Below, one piece after another: positions 1 through 6,784 of a stretch of 64,000 bases of DNA (the first letter of the stretch is position 1; every line of letters begins with the position of its first letter). The position numbers were made by a program, and so were the translations under genes. The stretch spans positions 1 through 64,000 of the forward strand of contig CAYGOV010000003.1 in NCBI GenBank assembly GCA_964351625.1. Reading direction: 5' to 3'. The stretch is from Marinoscillum sp964351625. GTDB lineage: Bacteria > Bacteroidota > Bacteroidia > Cytophagales > Cyclobacteriaceae. A model generated the notes under the pieces. That model saw nothing but the letters and a program-made list of their open reading frames with translations. It was not told where the DNA came from and searched no databases.

Positions 1-380
1 ACTTTGAAGCTCCACAGGATGCAGATACCGACAATGAATATTTGATTGATGTGATTGCAACAGATGGATCAGGTAATGCTACAACCTTAGAAGTAGCGAT
101 CACAGTAACAGATGCAGATGAGAGGCCTTTAGTGTTATATGAATTTGGTGATACTCAACTTTATCCAAATCCTGTATTAAAAACATTTTCAATAAAAAAT
201 TCAAATTTTGAATCAACTGATCAATTATTGATAATGTCATTAGCTGGTAGCGAAATGAAGAGTTTCACAATTAATGAAAGAAATAATTATGATATTTCGG
301 ACTTAGCAAGAGGTACATACATATTTATGATAATCCGAAATGGCTCAATTATACATGAAGGACGCTTAATTCGTATGTAG
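1..380 (+). CDS. C-terminal end of a cadherin-like, T9SS-secreted protein (partial)
   Basis: The reading frame is already open at base 3, so the gene begins before the window. The first ~38 visible residues (FEAPQDADTDNEY... to ITVTDADERP) read as the end of a cadherin-type beta-sandwich repeat, with the calcium-binding style D-A-D and T-D-G signatures. The last ~75 residues are a type A T9SS sorting domain: it opens with LYPNPV, has the mid-domain 'SLAGSEMKS', the 'DISDLARGTYIFMI' strand and a basic end. The protein is therefore expected to be exported by Sec, moved across the outer membrane by the type IX system and held at the surface or released. It appears to be the last host gene before the accessory island; nothing in the 100 bases downstream links it to the next gene. 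Confidence 0.8.
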   Translation, partial: FEAPQDADTDNEYLIDVIATDGSGNATTLEVAITVTDADERPLVLYEFGDTQLYPNPVLKTFSIKNSNFESTDQLLIMSLAGSEMKSFTINERNNYDISDLARGTYIFMIIRNGSIIHEGRLIRM

Positions 381-479
381 TTTAACGTTTGTTTCAATTG
401 ATTTGGTCTTAAATACAAACCTCTCATGAAGAGCAAGCATAAAGTCATAGTAGATTTTAAGACTTTTTGAAAGCACCAC

Positions 480-815
480 TCACTCTCCAAACACCCTAGA
501 AAGCCTCGGGAATAGATCGAAGATTTTCTGTAGTACGGCACTATTTGCGGCAGTCATTTTGAACTCGTCACCTTCTTCGTCTTTCCAGCTTACAAGCACA
601 CGTAGATTATTGATTTCTATAGGCTTGGTAATGCGCTTGACGAGCTGGTAATGATGAACCATGTCTTCCTCACACCGTTCTGCTTCCTCGGCAAAGCCAT
701 GGTCAATTTGGATATATTTCTTCCGGTCTTTGATGAAGACACGCATGTAGTGATAGGTGGTACCGAAATAACCATCCTTGACTTTTACTTTGTAATACCC
801 AGGTTCAAATTTCAT
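480..815 (-). CDS. hypothetical protein, 111 aa
   Basis: The ATG is at 815 and the TGA at 480. The protein is basic and mixed alpha/beta (start MKFEPGYYKVKVKDG), with no signal peptide, membrane segment or motif I recognise. The N-terminal half reads as paired beta strands and the C-terminal ~25 residues as a helix. It has no partner on its strand. A 370-base spacer separates it from the divergent defence operon starting at 1187. By position it is probably the leftmost gene of the accessory island. An open frame at 287-541 on the same strand overlaps it out of phase and looks less protein-like. The gene call is reasonable on length and composition, but no function can be given. Confidence 0.55.
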   Translation of the reverse strand: MKFEPGYYKVKVKDGYFGTTYHYMRVFIKDRKKYIQIDHGFAEEAERCEEDMVHHYQLVKRITKPIEINNLRVLVSWKDEEGDEFKMTAANSAVLQKIFDLFPRLSRVFGE

Positions 816-1186
816 TATGCTAAATAAAATAGTAAAACTAAAATAATTAGATATTTACTGAAAGATATTTTGGGAGCTGGTATATTAGGTGTATGGTGTT
901 AGTGTGGTGTCAACACTCAAACAACAGACCACCACATTTTTTGTAAAGGCCCTAAAAGGCTATTTTCAGTTGTTTTATTGTGTTAACTTTTATCACCCCT
1001 CACACAAACACCACGATAATTTGTGGTAAGATTGGAGGTAAGTAATCCATAAGTTTTAACCGGCAATTGTCTTTTTTCAGTAAGCAGTTTTGGAAAATAT
1101 TTGGATATTTACTTTTTGGTCCTACATTTGATTTGCTCATTTATGGTATTACTTAATCCACAGGGTTAATCTACGGTAATAATAAA
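816..1186. other. intergenic spacer upstream of the pVip operon, with repeat copy
   Basis: These 371 bases lie between divergent genes and must hold the promoter of the 1187-4863 operon. No gene is visible. The left half contains 'GGTGTTAGTGTGGTGT' and A/C-rich runs. The middle (945-1013) holds a diverged copy of a repeat that recurs at 4974, 5048 and 5343, ending in CACACAAACACCACGATAAT at 1001-1020. The last 150 bases are AT-rich. No clear Bacteroidota -7 (TAnnTTTG) box can be placed with confidence. Confidence 0.6.
945..1016 (+). repeat. left-flank copy of an island repeat
   Basis: The segment starting TAAAGGCCCTAAAAGGCTAT and ending CACACAAACACCACG resembles the better-conserved pair at 5048-5128 and 5343-5420 (TAAAG.GCCTAAA..GCT.TTTT...G followed by CACAAACACCAC). 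I estimate about two thirds identity over the first 40 bases by eye. It places related sequence on both sides of the pVip operon. Confidence 0.45.
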
Positions 1187-3385
1187 ATGAGAAAGATTTC
1201 AAGAAAAAAGGTAACTGATCTTATCTATCAGTTTGAAAATAATCCAAAGGAAGCATTCGAATTGTTTCTTGATTATGGATGTCTGATTAATACAATTCAA
1301 GAAGATTATTTTTGGGATTGGTTTAAAGGAATGGGCGATGATGAATTGCTAGACCTTCGTCTGAAAGATGCGTCGATATTTCAAAGACTTTCACAGCTAC
1401 ATCAATTCTTTCAGCTTAAAGAAATATATGAGCAGTGGAGGGGCGAGTGGCTGACTAGTTTGTTGCAGTTAAACCCTGATCCAACGACTCTTCTAAAGAC
1501 TTTATTCTTGTGTTTGGAAATAGGCGATTGTTCTCCGCAGCAAAATAACTTGGTCAAATATTCGGAGGAATCTTTAGGTGCCATCAAGAATTTGCTCAGA
1601 TATATAATTCCCAGGCTTGACGCATCAAATCATTCGGAATACTCAGAGGAACTGGCGAATCATTGTAACGTTCTAATTCAAATCCAAGTCGATATTGAGT
1701 CGATTTCTGATTTTGTTGATGCTCATTTATGGGCCAATGTCGAGTTATTCAAAGATGATAATGGCCTTGGTTTTATATTGAAATTACCCGCAAAAGCCAA
1801 AAAGACAGATAATCTTTATATTCTTAATGAGCTTAAAACTGCTATAAGACAAGACTATTATAGGAAAGAATCCCACTCTTCAATATCTGGAGAAGAACAT
1901 TTCAAAAAAGTTGATCAAATACTTAAAACGAATGAAGGGCTCGCTACCCTCTATATATCAGGCGCTGAAGTTATAAGTCAACCAGAAGGTACAACGCACA
2001 TTAAGGTTGATGCGGACCTTCTCGAACATCTTGATGATGAGAATCCTGAAAAACGAGATGATGCTGTGATACAAATAATGAAATTGATGCACGAGCAAAA
2101 TTTACATCTACAAATTCTACAAGCCCTATCAAAAATTTACCATCCAAATGATGAAATTAATATTCATGAGCAATATGTGGAAATAGAGCCTAATGTATTC
2201 ATTTCAATTTATGAACTTTTAAGTGCTATGTCATGCCTAATCGCATATGCTGATATATTTAGATATTTCGCTAGCACAAAATATAAAAGTAGTCTTGGGA
2301 CCTTTAAAAGACGTGCAAGTAATGCTTGGCTATTTGAAAACCCATCTGAAAATATTGGTTATTTAGAAGAAAGTCTTAATTCCTGGTTAATTAAAGATTT
2401 GAATGAAATTGAGAATAGGGAGGACACTAATTTCTTCAACTTTTTTGAAGAATCTCAATTGGTAAACTGGTTGAAGCAAATCGAGGAACTAAAATCCAAA
2501 TCTTTGAATGAACTGAGAGCAATTATCAATCTGTTTTCGAAACTAGATTCTTCTTTGCCATTTAACCCGATTTATAAGATTGAGGATAGGTTTTATTTTT
2601 CATATATCGCATGTGGTCCTAGGTTCAATCTCAATCGGTTACTATACGACTATTATATTTCTGCTAAAATTTTTAGTAATCAAAATAGAAAGGAAGAGGA
2701 GCATGAGAAGATTGGCAAGAGCCACCTTACAAGAGACATAAATTTTTGTAATTCCATGAGAACCCTATTTGAAAATTTTACTCCGTATGTAAAAGCTAAT
2801 TTAAAATATGGAGGTGATAAAGACGGTTCTAAATTCGGCCAATTATTTGGTGAATTTGATGTGGTTGCATATTTCGAACAAGAGAATATCATTATTCCAA
2901 TTCAAGTTAAATTAAGCAATGCCACACCAAGAACTGAAAAGAGGAAAATGGAGTGGATTGAATATAATATTAAGGAAAAGGGATTAAGGCAAGTCACTAA
3001 GGATATTAAGTTGTTGAGCTTCAAAGAGGGGTTAAGTTATCTTGCACAAGAGCTTGGGTACAAATCAAAAATCATTAATCCACATATTTACCCAATCATT
3101 GTTACAGATAATTTTTTTGCAGACCATCAAACTTTTTCTAGGGAAGGGATCCCGGTCAATTGTATAAGCTATTTCGAACTTAAAAATCTTTTGCTCAATC
3201 AGAAAATTCATTCTAATCAGAACGAATGGATATCATTCACCAAAGAGAATGTTGCTAAAAGTCTCATGAAGGCTATTGATGATAATATCTTTTGGAGTTT
3301 CTTGGATGAGCGAGCTGAGAAATTCACTTTGAATAAGGCTTTGAATTTAGTGAATCAAGAACATAGCATAAAGATGGTTATTTGA
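1187..3385 (+). CDS. large PD-(D/E)XK-nuclease-like protein, first gene of the pVip operon
   Basis: This 732-aa soluble protein has no signal peptide or membrane helix. The first ~530 residues are helix-rich and unrecognised. Near the C-terminus, residues 550-575 read F-G-Q-L-F-G-E-F-D-V-V-A-Y-F, a turn, then I-P-I-Q-V-K. That is the beta-hairpin layout of PD-(D/E)XK nucleases with Asp558 and Gln573-x-Lys575 as candidate metal and catalytic residues (the Q-x-K variant). Residues 615-650 (KIINPHIYPIIVTDNFF) would continue the fold. The gene ends 48 bases before the viperin gene on the same strand, and the three genes share one downstream terminator, so co-transcription is likely. The fold call is inferred from motif spacing only. 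It could be the sensor or effector of the operon, or an unrelated neighbour. Confidence 0.75.
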   Translation: MRKISRKKVTDLIYQFENNPKEAFELFLDYGCLINTIQEDYFWDWFKGMGDDELLDLRLKDASIFQRLSQLHQFFQLKEIYEQWRGEWLTSLLQLNPDPTTLLKTLFLCLEIGDCSPQQNNLVKYSEESLGAIKNLLRYIIPRLDASNHSEYSEELANHCNVLIQIQVDIESISDFVDAHLWANVELFKDDNGLGFILKLPAKAKKTDNLYILNELKTAIRQDYYRKESHSSISGEEHFKKVDQILKTNEGLATLYISGAEVISQPEGTTHIKVDADLLEHLDDENPEKRDDAVIQIMKLMHEQNLHLQILQALSKIYHPNDEINIHEQYVEIEPNVFISIYELLSAMSCLIAYADIFRYFASTKYKSSLGTFKRRASNAWLFENPSENIGYLEESLNSWLIKDLNEIENREDTNFFNFFEESQLVNWLKQIEELKSKSLNELRAIINLFSKLDSSLPFNPIYKIEDRFYFSYIACGPRFNLNRLLYDYYISAKIFSNQNRKEEEHEKIGKSHLTRDINFCNSMRTLFENFTPYVKANLKYGGDKDGSKFGQLFGEFDVVAYFEQENIIIPIQVKLSNATPRTEKRKMEWIEYNIKEKGLRQVTKDIKLLSFKEGLSYLAQELGYKSKIINPHIYPIIVTDNFFADHQTFSREGIPVNCISYFELKNLLLNQKIHSNQNEWISFTKENVAKSLMKAIDDNIFWSFLDERAEKFTLNKALNLVNQEHSIKMVI

Positions 3386-3433
3386 TCGAATTGTAAGCTA
3401 TCTGCTACTGCGGATAATCTAAATCTTACAATT

Positions 3434-4324
3434 ATGTTATCAAATGAAAATCCAATTATCCCCTCAGTCAATTTTCACTTATGGGAGCCATGTAACATGC
3501 GATGCAAGTTTTGTTTCGCGCGATTCCAAGATGTAAGGAATAGCATCTTGCCAAAAGGTCATTTGCCTCGGGAAGAAGCTCATATAGTCGTTCGGGAAAT
3601 AGCGAATCTGGGATTCGAGAAGATCACCTTCGCAGGAGGGGAACCGACGCTGTGTCCTTGGCTTCCTGAATTATTAGCCACCGCAAAGGAGCTTGGTCTT
3701 ACCACCATGATCGTTAGCAATGGATCCAATCTTGACGAGAAGTTTCTATATGAAAACAGAAACAGCTTAGACTGGATAGCTGTGAGCATCGACAGTCTAC
3801 ACACTCATACCAATATCTCTATGGGTCGGGCTGTGACAGGTAAACGACCACTTCATGCTGACTATTACCACAATACTATTGATAAGATCAAGTCGCTAGG
3901 TTATGGTCTAAAAATCAATACTGTTGTAACTAAGCTCAACTATCTCGAAGACATGAGTGACTTCATCAATTATGCAAAGCCAAAGCGATGGAAAGTGCTA
4001 CAAGTTTTGCCAATTGTAGGCCAGAATGATGCCCAGATTGATCAGTTTAAGATCAGTGATTCCGAGTTTCAACAATTCTTAAATACTCATGAGAAGTTAA
4101 GAAGTGTAACCACTATCGCCACTGAAAATAATGATCAAATGAAGAGTTCATATGTGATGGTGGATCCGGCAGGAAGGTTTTTTGACAATGCCTCTGGTAC
4201 CCATCATTATAGCGATCCCATTTTGGAGGTCGGGGCAAGTAATGCTATTCAATCTATGAATTATGATTTGGATAAGTTTTTAGGCCGAGGGGGATTGTAC
4301 AATTGGAAAATAGCGGTCGTATGA
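3434..4324 (+). CDS. prokaryotic viperin (pVip), radical SAM antiviral nucleotide synthase
   Basis: Viperins are radical-SAM enzymes that use S-adenosylmethionine and a 4Fe-4S cluster to make 3'-deoxy-3',4'-didehydro nucleotides, which stop viral or phage RNA synthesis. This 296-aa protein has the cluster motif Cys20-N-M-R-Cys24-K-F-Cys27, the SAM-contact motif GGEP, and viperin-specific features beyond generic radical SAM: 'KPKRWKVLQVLPI', 'NDQMKSSYVMVDPAGRFF' and the C-terminal 'FLGRGGLYNW', each matching the order in animal viperin (RWKVFQ, NQKMKDSYLILDEYMRFL, FLKRGGKYIW). The ATG at 3434 gives the usual length. Its TGA overlaps the ATG of the next gene, a nucleotide kinase. That pairing is known for some pVips and parallels the vertebrate RSAD2-CMPK2 pair. 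The kinase suggests a cytidine nucleotide substrate, but this is inference. Confidence 0.93.
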   Translation: MLSNENPIIPSVNFHLWEPCNMRCKFCFARFQDVRNSILPKGHLPREEAHIVVREIANLGFEKITFAGGEPTLCPWLPELLATAKELGLTTMIVSNGSNLDEKFLYENRNSLDWIAVSIDSLHTHTNISMGRAVTGKRPLHADYYHNTIDKIKSLGYGLKINTVVTKLNYLEDMSDFINYAKPKRWKVLQVLPIVGQNDAQIDQFKISDSEFQQFLNTHEKLRSVTTIATENNDQMKSSYVMVDPAGRFFDNASGTHHYSDPILEVGASNAIQSMNYDLDKFLGRGGLYNWKIAVV

Positions 4325-4863
4325 AAATGGAAAGAATAACACTGGGAGGATTTGCTGGATCAGGTAAATCCACGGTCGCTAAGATCATCTGTGACAAATT
4401 GAATTATGAGTTTATTTCGGTGGGAAATTTTACCCGAGAATATGCCCAAAGGGAATTTGGGGCATCAATAAATGAGTTCCAGGAAATGTGTCAGCAAAAC
4501 CCTGAATTAGATAGAGATATTGACAGAAAGTTTCAAGCGATGTGCAATAGCTCCTCTGGAATTGTGGTCGATTATCGATTGGGGTTCAAGTTTGTGGAAG
4601 ATGCCTTTTGCGTACTGTTAAAAGTGACCGATGGGGTAGCATTTCATAGGCTTCAAAAAGCAGAAAGAGGAATAGAAAAGAAAGATGCATTTAGTATTCA
4701 GGAAAGGAACGAGAATATGAGAGCCAGATTTATTCAACAGTATAATGTCGATTTTGCTGACGATAAAAATTATGACTTGGTTGTCAATACTGACCTCTTA
4801 TCATCACAGCAAGTTGCTGATATGATAACTGATAGTTTTCAAAGATCGCAATCACTCAAATGA
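4321..4863 (+). CDS. CMP-kinase-like nucleotide kinase paired with pVip
   Basis: This P-loop kinase has 180 aa from the ATG at 4321, which overlaps the viperin stop (ATGA); an upstream TTG at 4303 is in frame but less likely. Walker A is G10-F-A-G-S-G-K-S-T18. The following 'KLNYEFISVGNFTREYAQREFGASINEF', 'NPELDRDIDRKFQ', 'IVVDYRLGF' and 'YNVDFADDKNYDLVVNTDLLS' follow the archaeal-type cytidylate kinase (type 2 Cmk) layout closely. The general R-L-A-G position of that family reads R-L-G-F here. The likely role is phosphorylating (d)CMP or a related nucleotide to supply the viperin substrate, or acting on its product. It is the last gene of the operon; a strong terminator follows 13 bases later. 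Confidence 0.88.
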   Translation: MKMERITLGGFAGSGKSTVAKIICDKLNYEFISVGNFTREYAQREFGASINEFQEMCQQNPELDRDIDRKFQAMCNSSSGIVVDYRLGFKFVEDAFCVLLKVTDGVAFHRLQKAERGIEKKDAFSIQERNENMRARFIQQYNVDFADDKNYDLVVNTDLLSSQQVADMITDSFQRSQSLK

Positions 4864-4875
4864 ATTTGTAAGCAT

Positions 4876-4917
4876 GTGTGTCAAACTATGATCGATTAGT
4901 TTGATGCGCTTTTTTTT
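4876..4917 (+). terminator. rho-independent terminator of the pVip operon
   Basis: An 8-bp perfect stem TCAAACTA (881-888)/TAGTTTGA (897-904) is extended by five further G-C or G-U pairs (GTGTG/TGCGC). The loop is TGATCGAT, and the stem is followed directly by eight T residues. It starts 12 bases after the kinase stop codon. Confidence 0.88.
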
Positions 4918-4973
4918 GAATTAGTAATGTGGTGTTTGTGTGCGCTAACGTATGATTAGTAGCTCAAACACTT

Positions 4974-5045
4974 CCTAAGGCGCTTTTGATGATATAAGTG
5001 TAGATATGTTGTTTGTGTGCTGTCAATTCACAAACACCACACACC
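4974..5045 (+). repeat. diverged island repeat with GTTTGTGTG hairpin
   Basis: CCTAAGGCGCTTTTGATGAT (4974 onward) looks like a weak copy of the 5048/5343 repeat. It is followed by TTGTTTGTGTG (5009-5019) and, after a short spacer, CACAAACACCAC (5029-5040). These can pair as an 8-bp inverted repeat (TGTTTGTG/CACAAACA). Confidence 0.4.
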
Positions 5046-5047
5046 TA

Positions 5048-5128
5048 ATAAAGAGCCTAAATTGCTGTTTTTGGATGCATTTAGCAGTGGACACCAAACA
5101 CCACCATACCAAACACACAAACACCACA
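5048..5128 (+). repeat. island repeat, copy A
   Basis: It begins ATAAAGAGCCTAAATTGCTG, passes through TTTTTGGATGCATTTAGCAG and ends in an ACACCAAACACCAC/CACACAAACACCACA tail. The copy at 5343-5420 matches most positions through TTTTTGGATGC.TTTAGCAGT, so these two are clear direct repeats about 295 bases apart. Confidence 0.8.
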
Positions 5129-5342
5129 CTCTACCTCTCGCCATCTGATATGTGTAAATAGCAGCAATATTTACAAATGTTAGAATAACGTAAATAAGGA
5201 TTACTCAAATTGGCAGTTATTCATTTTAAGTCTATGCAAGGTGATTAATGGGTTATTCGAAGTGGTTATTCGAAGTAACAGCCAACACCAGTCCCCCTCA
5301 CACCCACACCAAACACCAAATCACTCCAACACCAAACAAATT

Positions 5343-5420
5343 ATAAAGTACCTAAATAGCTGTTTTTGGATGCTTTTAGCAGTAGATACCAAACACCCAC
5401 ATACCACCCAAACCACACAT
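5343..5420 (+). repeat. island repeat, copy B
   Basis: It begins ATAAAGTACCTAAATAGCTG, then TTTTTGGATGCTTTTAGCAG, then an A/C-rich tail with ACCAAACACCCACATACCAC. It is the direct partner of copy A, in the same orientation. A weaker third relative starts near 5438 (GCTAAAAGGCTTATTTAATG) and is again followed by ACACCACACAAAC. Confidence 0.8.
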
Positions 5421-5703
5421 TAATATGAGAATTATCCGCTAAAAGGCTTATTTAATGCTTTAAAAACCTATTTCTCGTGCCTTTCACCTAAACACCACAC
5501 AAACAAGCCACTCAAAATCACCATACACCACACTCTACACCACAAAACAAACCACCTAAACCACAAAGCTGTCCCAGCCTGAAATAAGTTTACAGGTTTA
5601 ATATATAGTTCTAACCACAAGGAAACCACACTAATACTCCAGTCAGAAGACCAAAAGAAACTTTTCGAAGTTGAGTGATAAGGAATTGGTAAAATTATGG
5701 GCT

Positions 5704-6120
5704 CTAGATGATAACGTTTCCATCCTTAATCAAAATATCAATTAGGTCACTATCTCCAAATTTTCTTTTAAATGCGCTTCCTGATTTTCTTTCTTGAACA
5801 TGGAGTGTCAGAGTTCCACTAAAGGGCGTATAGTGATAGAGTATCTCTTCATCTGGAAATTCCGGAATGAAATCAGTGGTGAACAACTGCTTGGATTTGA
5901 CATGGCCATTTACATAACCTAGATAAAGTTTATTGGATGAAATCATCCAATGGGCTTGATAAGATTTTTCACTTGAATTGATCCCGAAATCCTTCTCCAA
6001 ACGCTGAGCCAGGGGTGACTCAATCAAATATCCACTTACATTTTCCTTACCTATGTAATAGGCGAGATGATCAAAGCCAGACATGCCGTGCATGGATTCT
6101 CTGAATTTTCTATTTTTCAT
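5704..6120 (-). CDS. hypothetical protein, 138 aa
   Basis: The ATG is at 6120 and the stop at 5704. The start is MKNRKFRESMHGMSGFDHLA, and the body is mixed alpha/beta with several aromatic pairs (HWMISSNKLYLGYVNGH). There is no signal peptide, membrane helix or known motif. It lies downstream of the RelA/SpoT and GIY-YIG genes on the same strand, separated by a 179-base gap with no hairpin. It could be the last gene of that transcript or an independent island gene. Codon use and composition look like a real gene; no function is proposed. Confidence 0.6.
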   Translation of the reverse strand: MKNRKFRESMHGMSGFDHLAYYIGKENVSGYLIESPLAQRLEKDFGINSSEKSYQAHWMISSNKLYLGYVNGHVKSKQLFTTDFIPEFPDEEILYHYTPFSGTLTLHVQERKSGSAFKRKFGDSDLIDILIKDGNVII

Positions 6121-6299
6121 AGCAGATTAGTTGTAGTATTATTTTGCTACTCATATGATCAATCACAGCGTCGTATTCTTGTGGTAGAAGATATAATATC
6201 AAGCCTCTTCAAATTTGGAGACCCAACAGCTGAAGCAGATACCATTTTCTACGTGATTAATCCAGAAACCAACCATCACTGTGATATTTCAAACATGAA

Positions 6300-6752
6300 T
6301 CAGCGATAACTATTCGCACCATTGGTGATAGGGAGCGACAAGTACCTATCATAAAAACAATCTAGGAAATACTTCTCTAGGTCTCCTTCATCTTGCGTGC
6401 CTCTGGTAGTGTACCAATAGATTTGAGCTCCGTAGCTAGACATGTACTGATACCTTGCAAAATGTATAAACTCCGCCCTTTTTGGTTTTGTGCCACCCAG
6501 TAACTCAAGCGTATGTCTTCGATGGGTAGCTAATCTGTTTTTGAGATTTTTGCTCTTACCAATATAGATGACTCTGCTCTTACCATTTGGGTAAACAAAC
6601 TCTTGGGAATTACTTACTATGATATAAGCCCCTTTAGCACTAGGTATCTGACCATAACTATCTGAATCCAGGAGGTTTTTAATGAACCCGTCAGGGTGAC
6701 GATCATCTTTATTGAATGATCTAATTATTACTGGAGTCTTTGTTAAGCTCAT
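6300..6752 (-). CDS. GIY-YIG nuclease-domain protein
   Basis: This 150-aa protein carries the GIY-YIG signature: G41-A-Y43, then Y63-I-G65 in 'VIYIGKSKNLKNRL', the catalytic Arg at R73, the metal-binding Glu at E126 (DLEKYFL) and a late Asn at N144. All five key positions are present, so it is probably an active DNA endonuclease of the small, stand-alone kind. The insertion between the GIY and YIG strands (about 20 residues) is longer than in UvrC-type domains. It starts 32 bases after the stop of the RelA/SpoT-domain gene on the same strand, so the two are likely co-transcribed. It sits in a defence-rich neighbourhood, but no system with exactly this pair is known to me. Confidence 0.82.
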   Translation of the reverse strand: MSLTKTPVIIRSFNKDDRHPDGFIKNLLDSDSYGQIPSAKGAYIIVSNSQEFVYPNGKSRVIYIGKSKNLKNRLATHRRHTLELLGGTKPKRAEFIHFARYQYMSSYGAQIYWYTTRGTQDEGDLEKYFLDCFYDRYLSLPITNGANSYR

Positions 6753-6784
6753 TTTTCACTCGTTTATTTACTTGATCAATTACC

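Larger units (their letters stand above)
4918..5703. other. long A/C-rich intergenic stretch with repeats, no gene seen
   Basis: Nearly 800 bases lie between the end of the pVip operon and the convergent gene at 5704. No credible gene is present: short open frames are C/A-biased and peptide-like only by chance (for example 5241-5423, rich in His, Thr, Gln and Pro). The stretch is dominated by variants of CACAAACACCA and its complement GTGTTTGTG, at 4931, 5010, 5029, 5114, 5285-5335, 5393-5420, 5488-5503 and 5518-5560. It also holds the two best copies of a ~75-base repeat. It may be a recombination-prone junction of the island. Confidence 0.6.

Noticed and set aside
380..480. Left attachment site as a copy of the tRNA-fMet 3' end
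   Set aside because: I compared GGACTGGACTCGAACCAG with this stretch and the rest of 1-6000 and saw no match; the left edge remains undefined.
287..541. 84-codon minus-strand open frame
   Set aside because: Overlaps the T9SS gene end and the 111-aa gene, with less protein-like sequence than either.
5241..5423. 60-codon plus-strand open frame
   Set aside because: Composition (His/Thr/Pro/Gln-rich) comes from the A/C-rich repeats; no protein-like pattern.
4918..5560. CRISPR-like array of CACAAACACCA repeats
   Set aside because: The units differ in length, orientation and spacing, there are no uniform spacers, and no cas genes are near.
6067..6309. 80-codon plus-strand open frame between two minus-strand genes
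   Set aside because: Overlaps the start of the 138-aa gene and the end of the GIY-YIG gene in antisense; no motif, poor composition.
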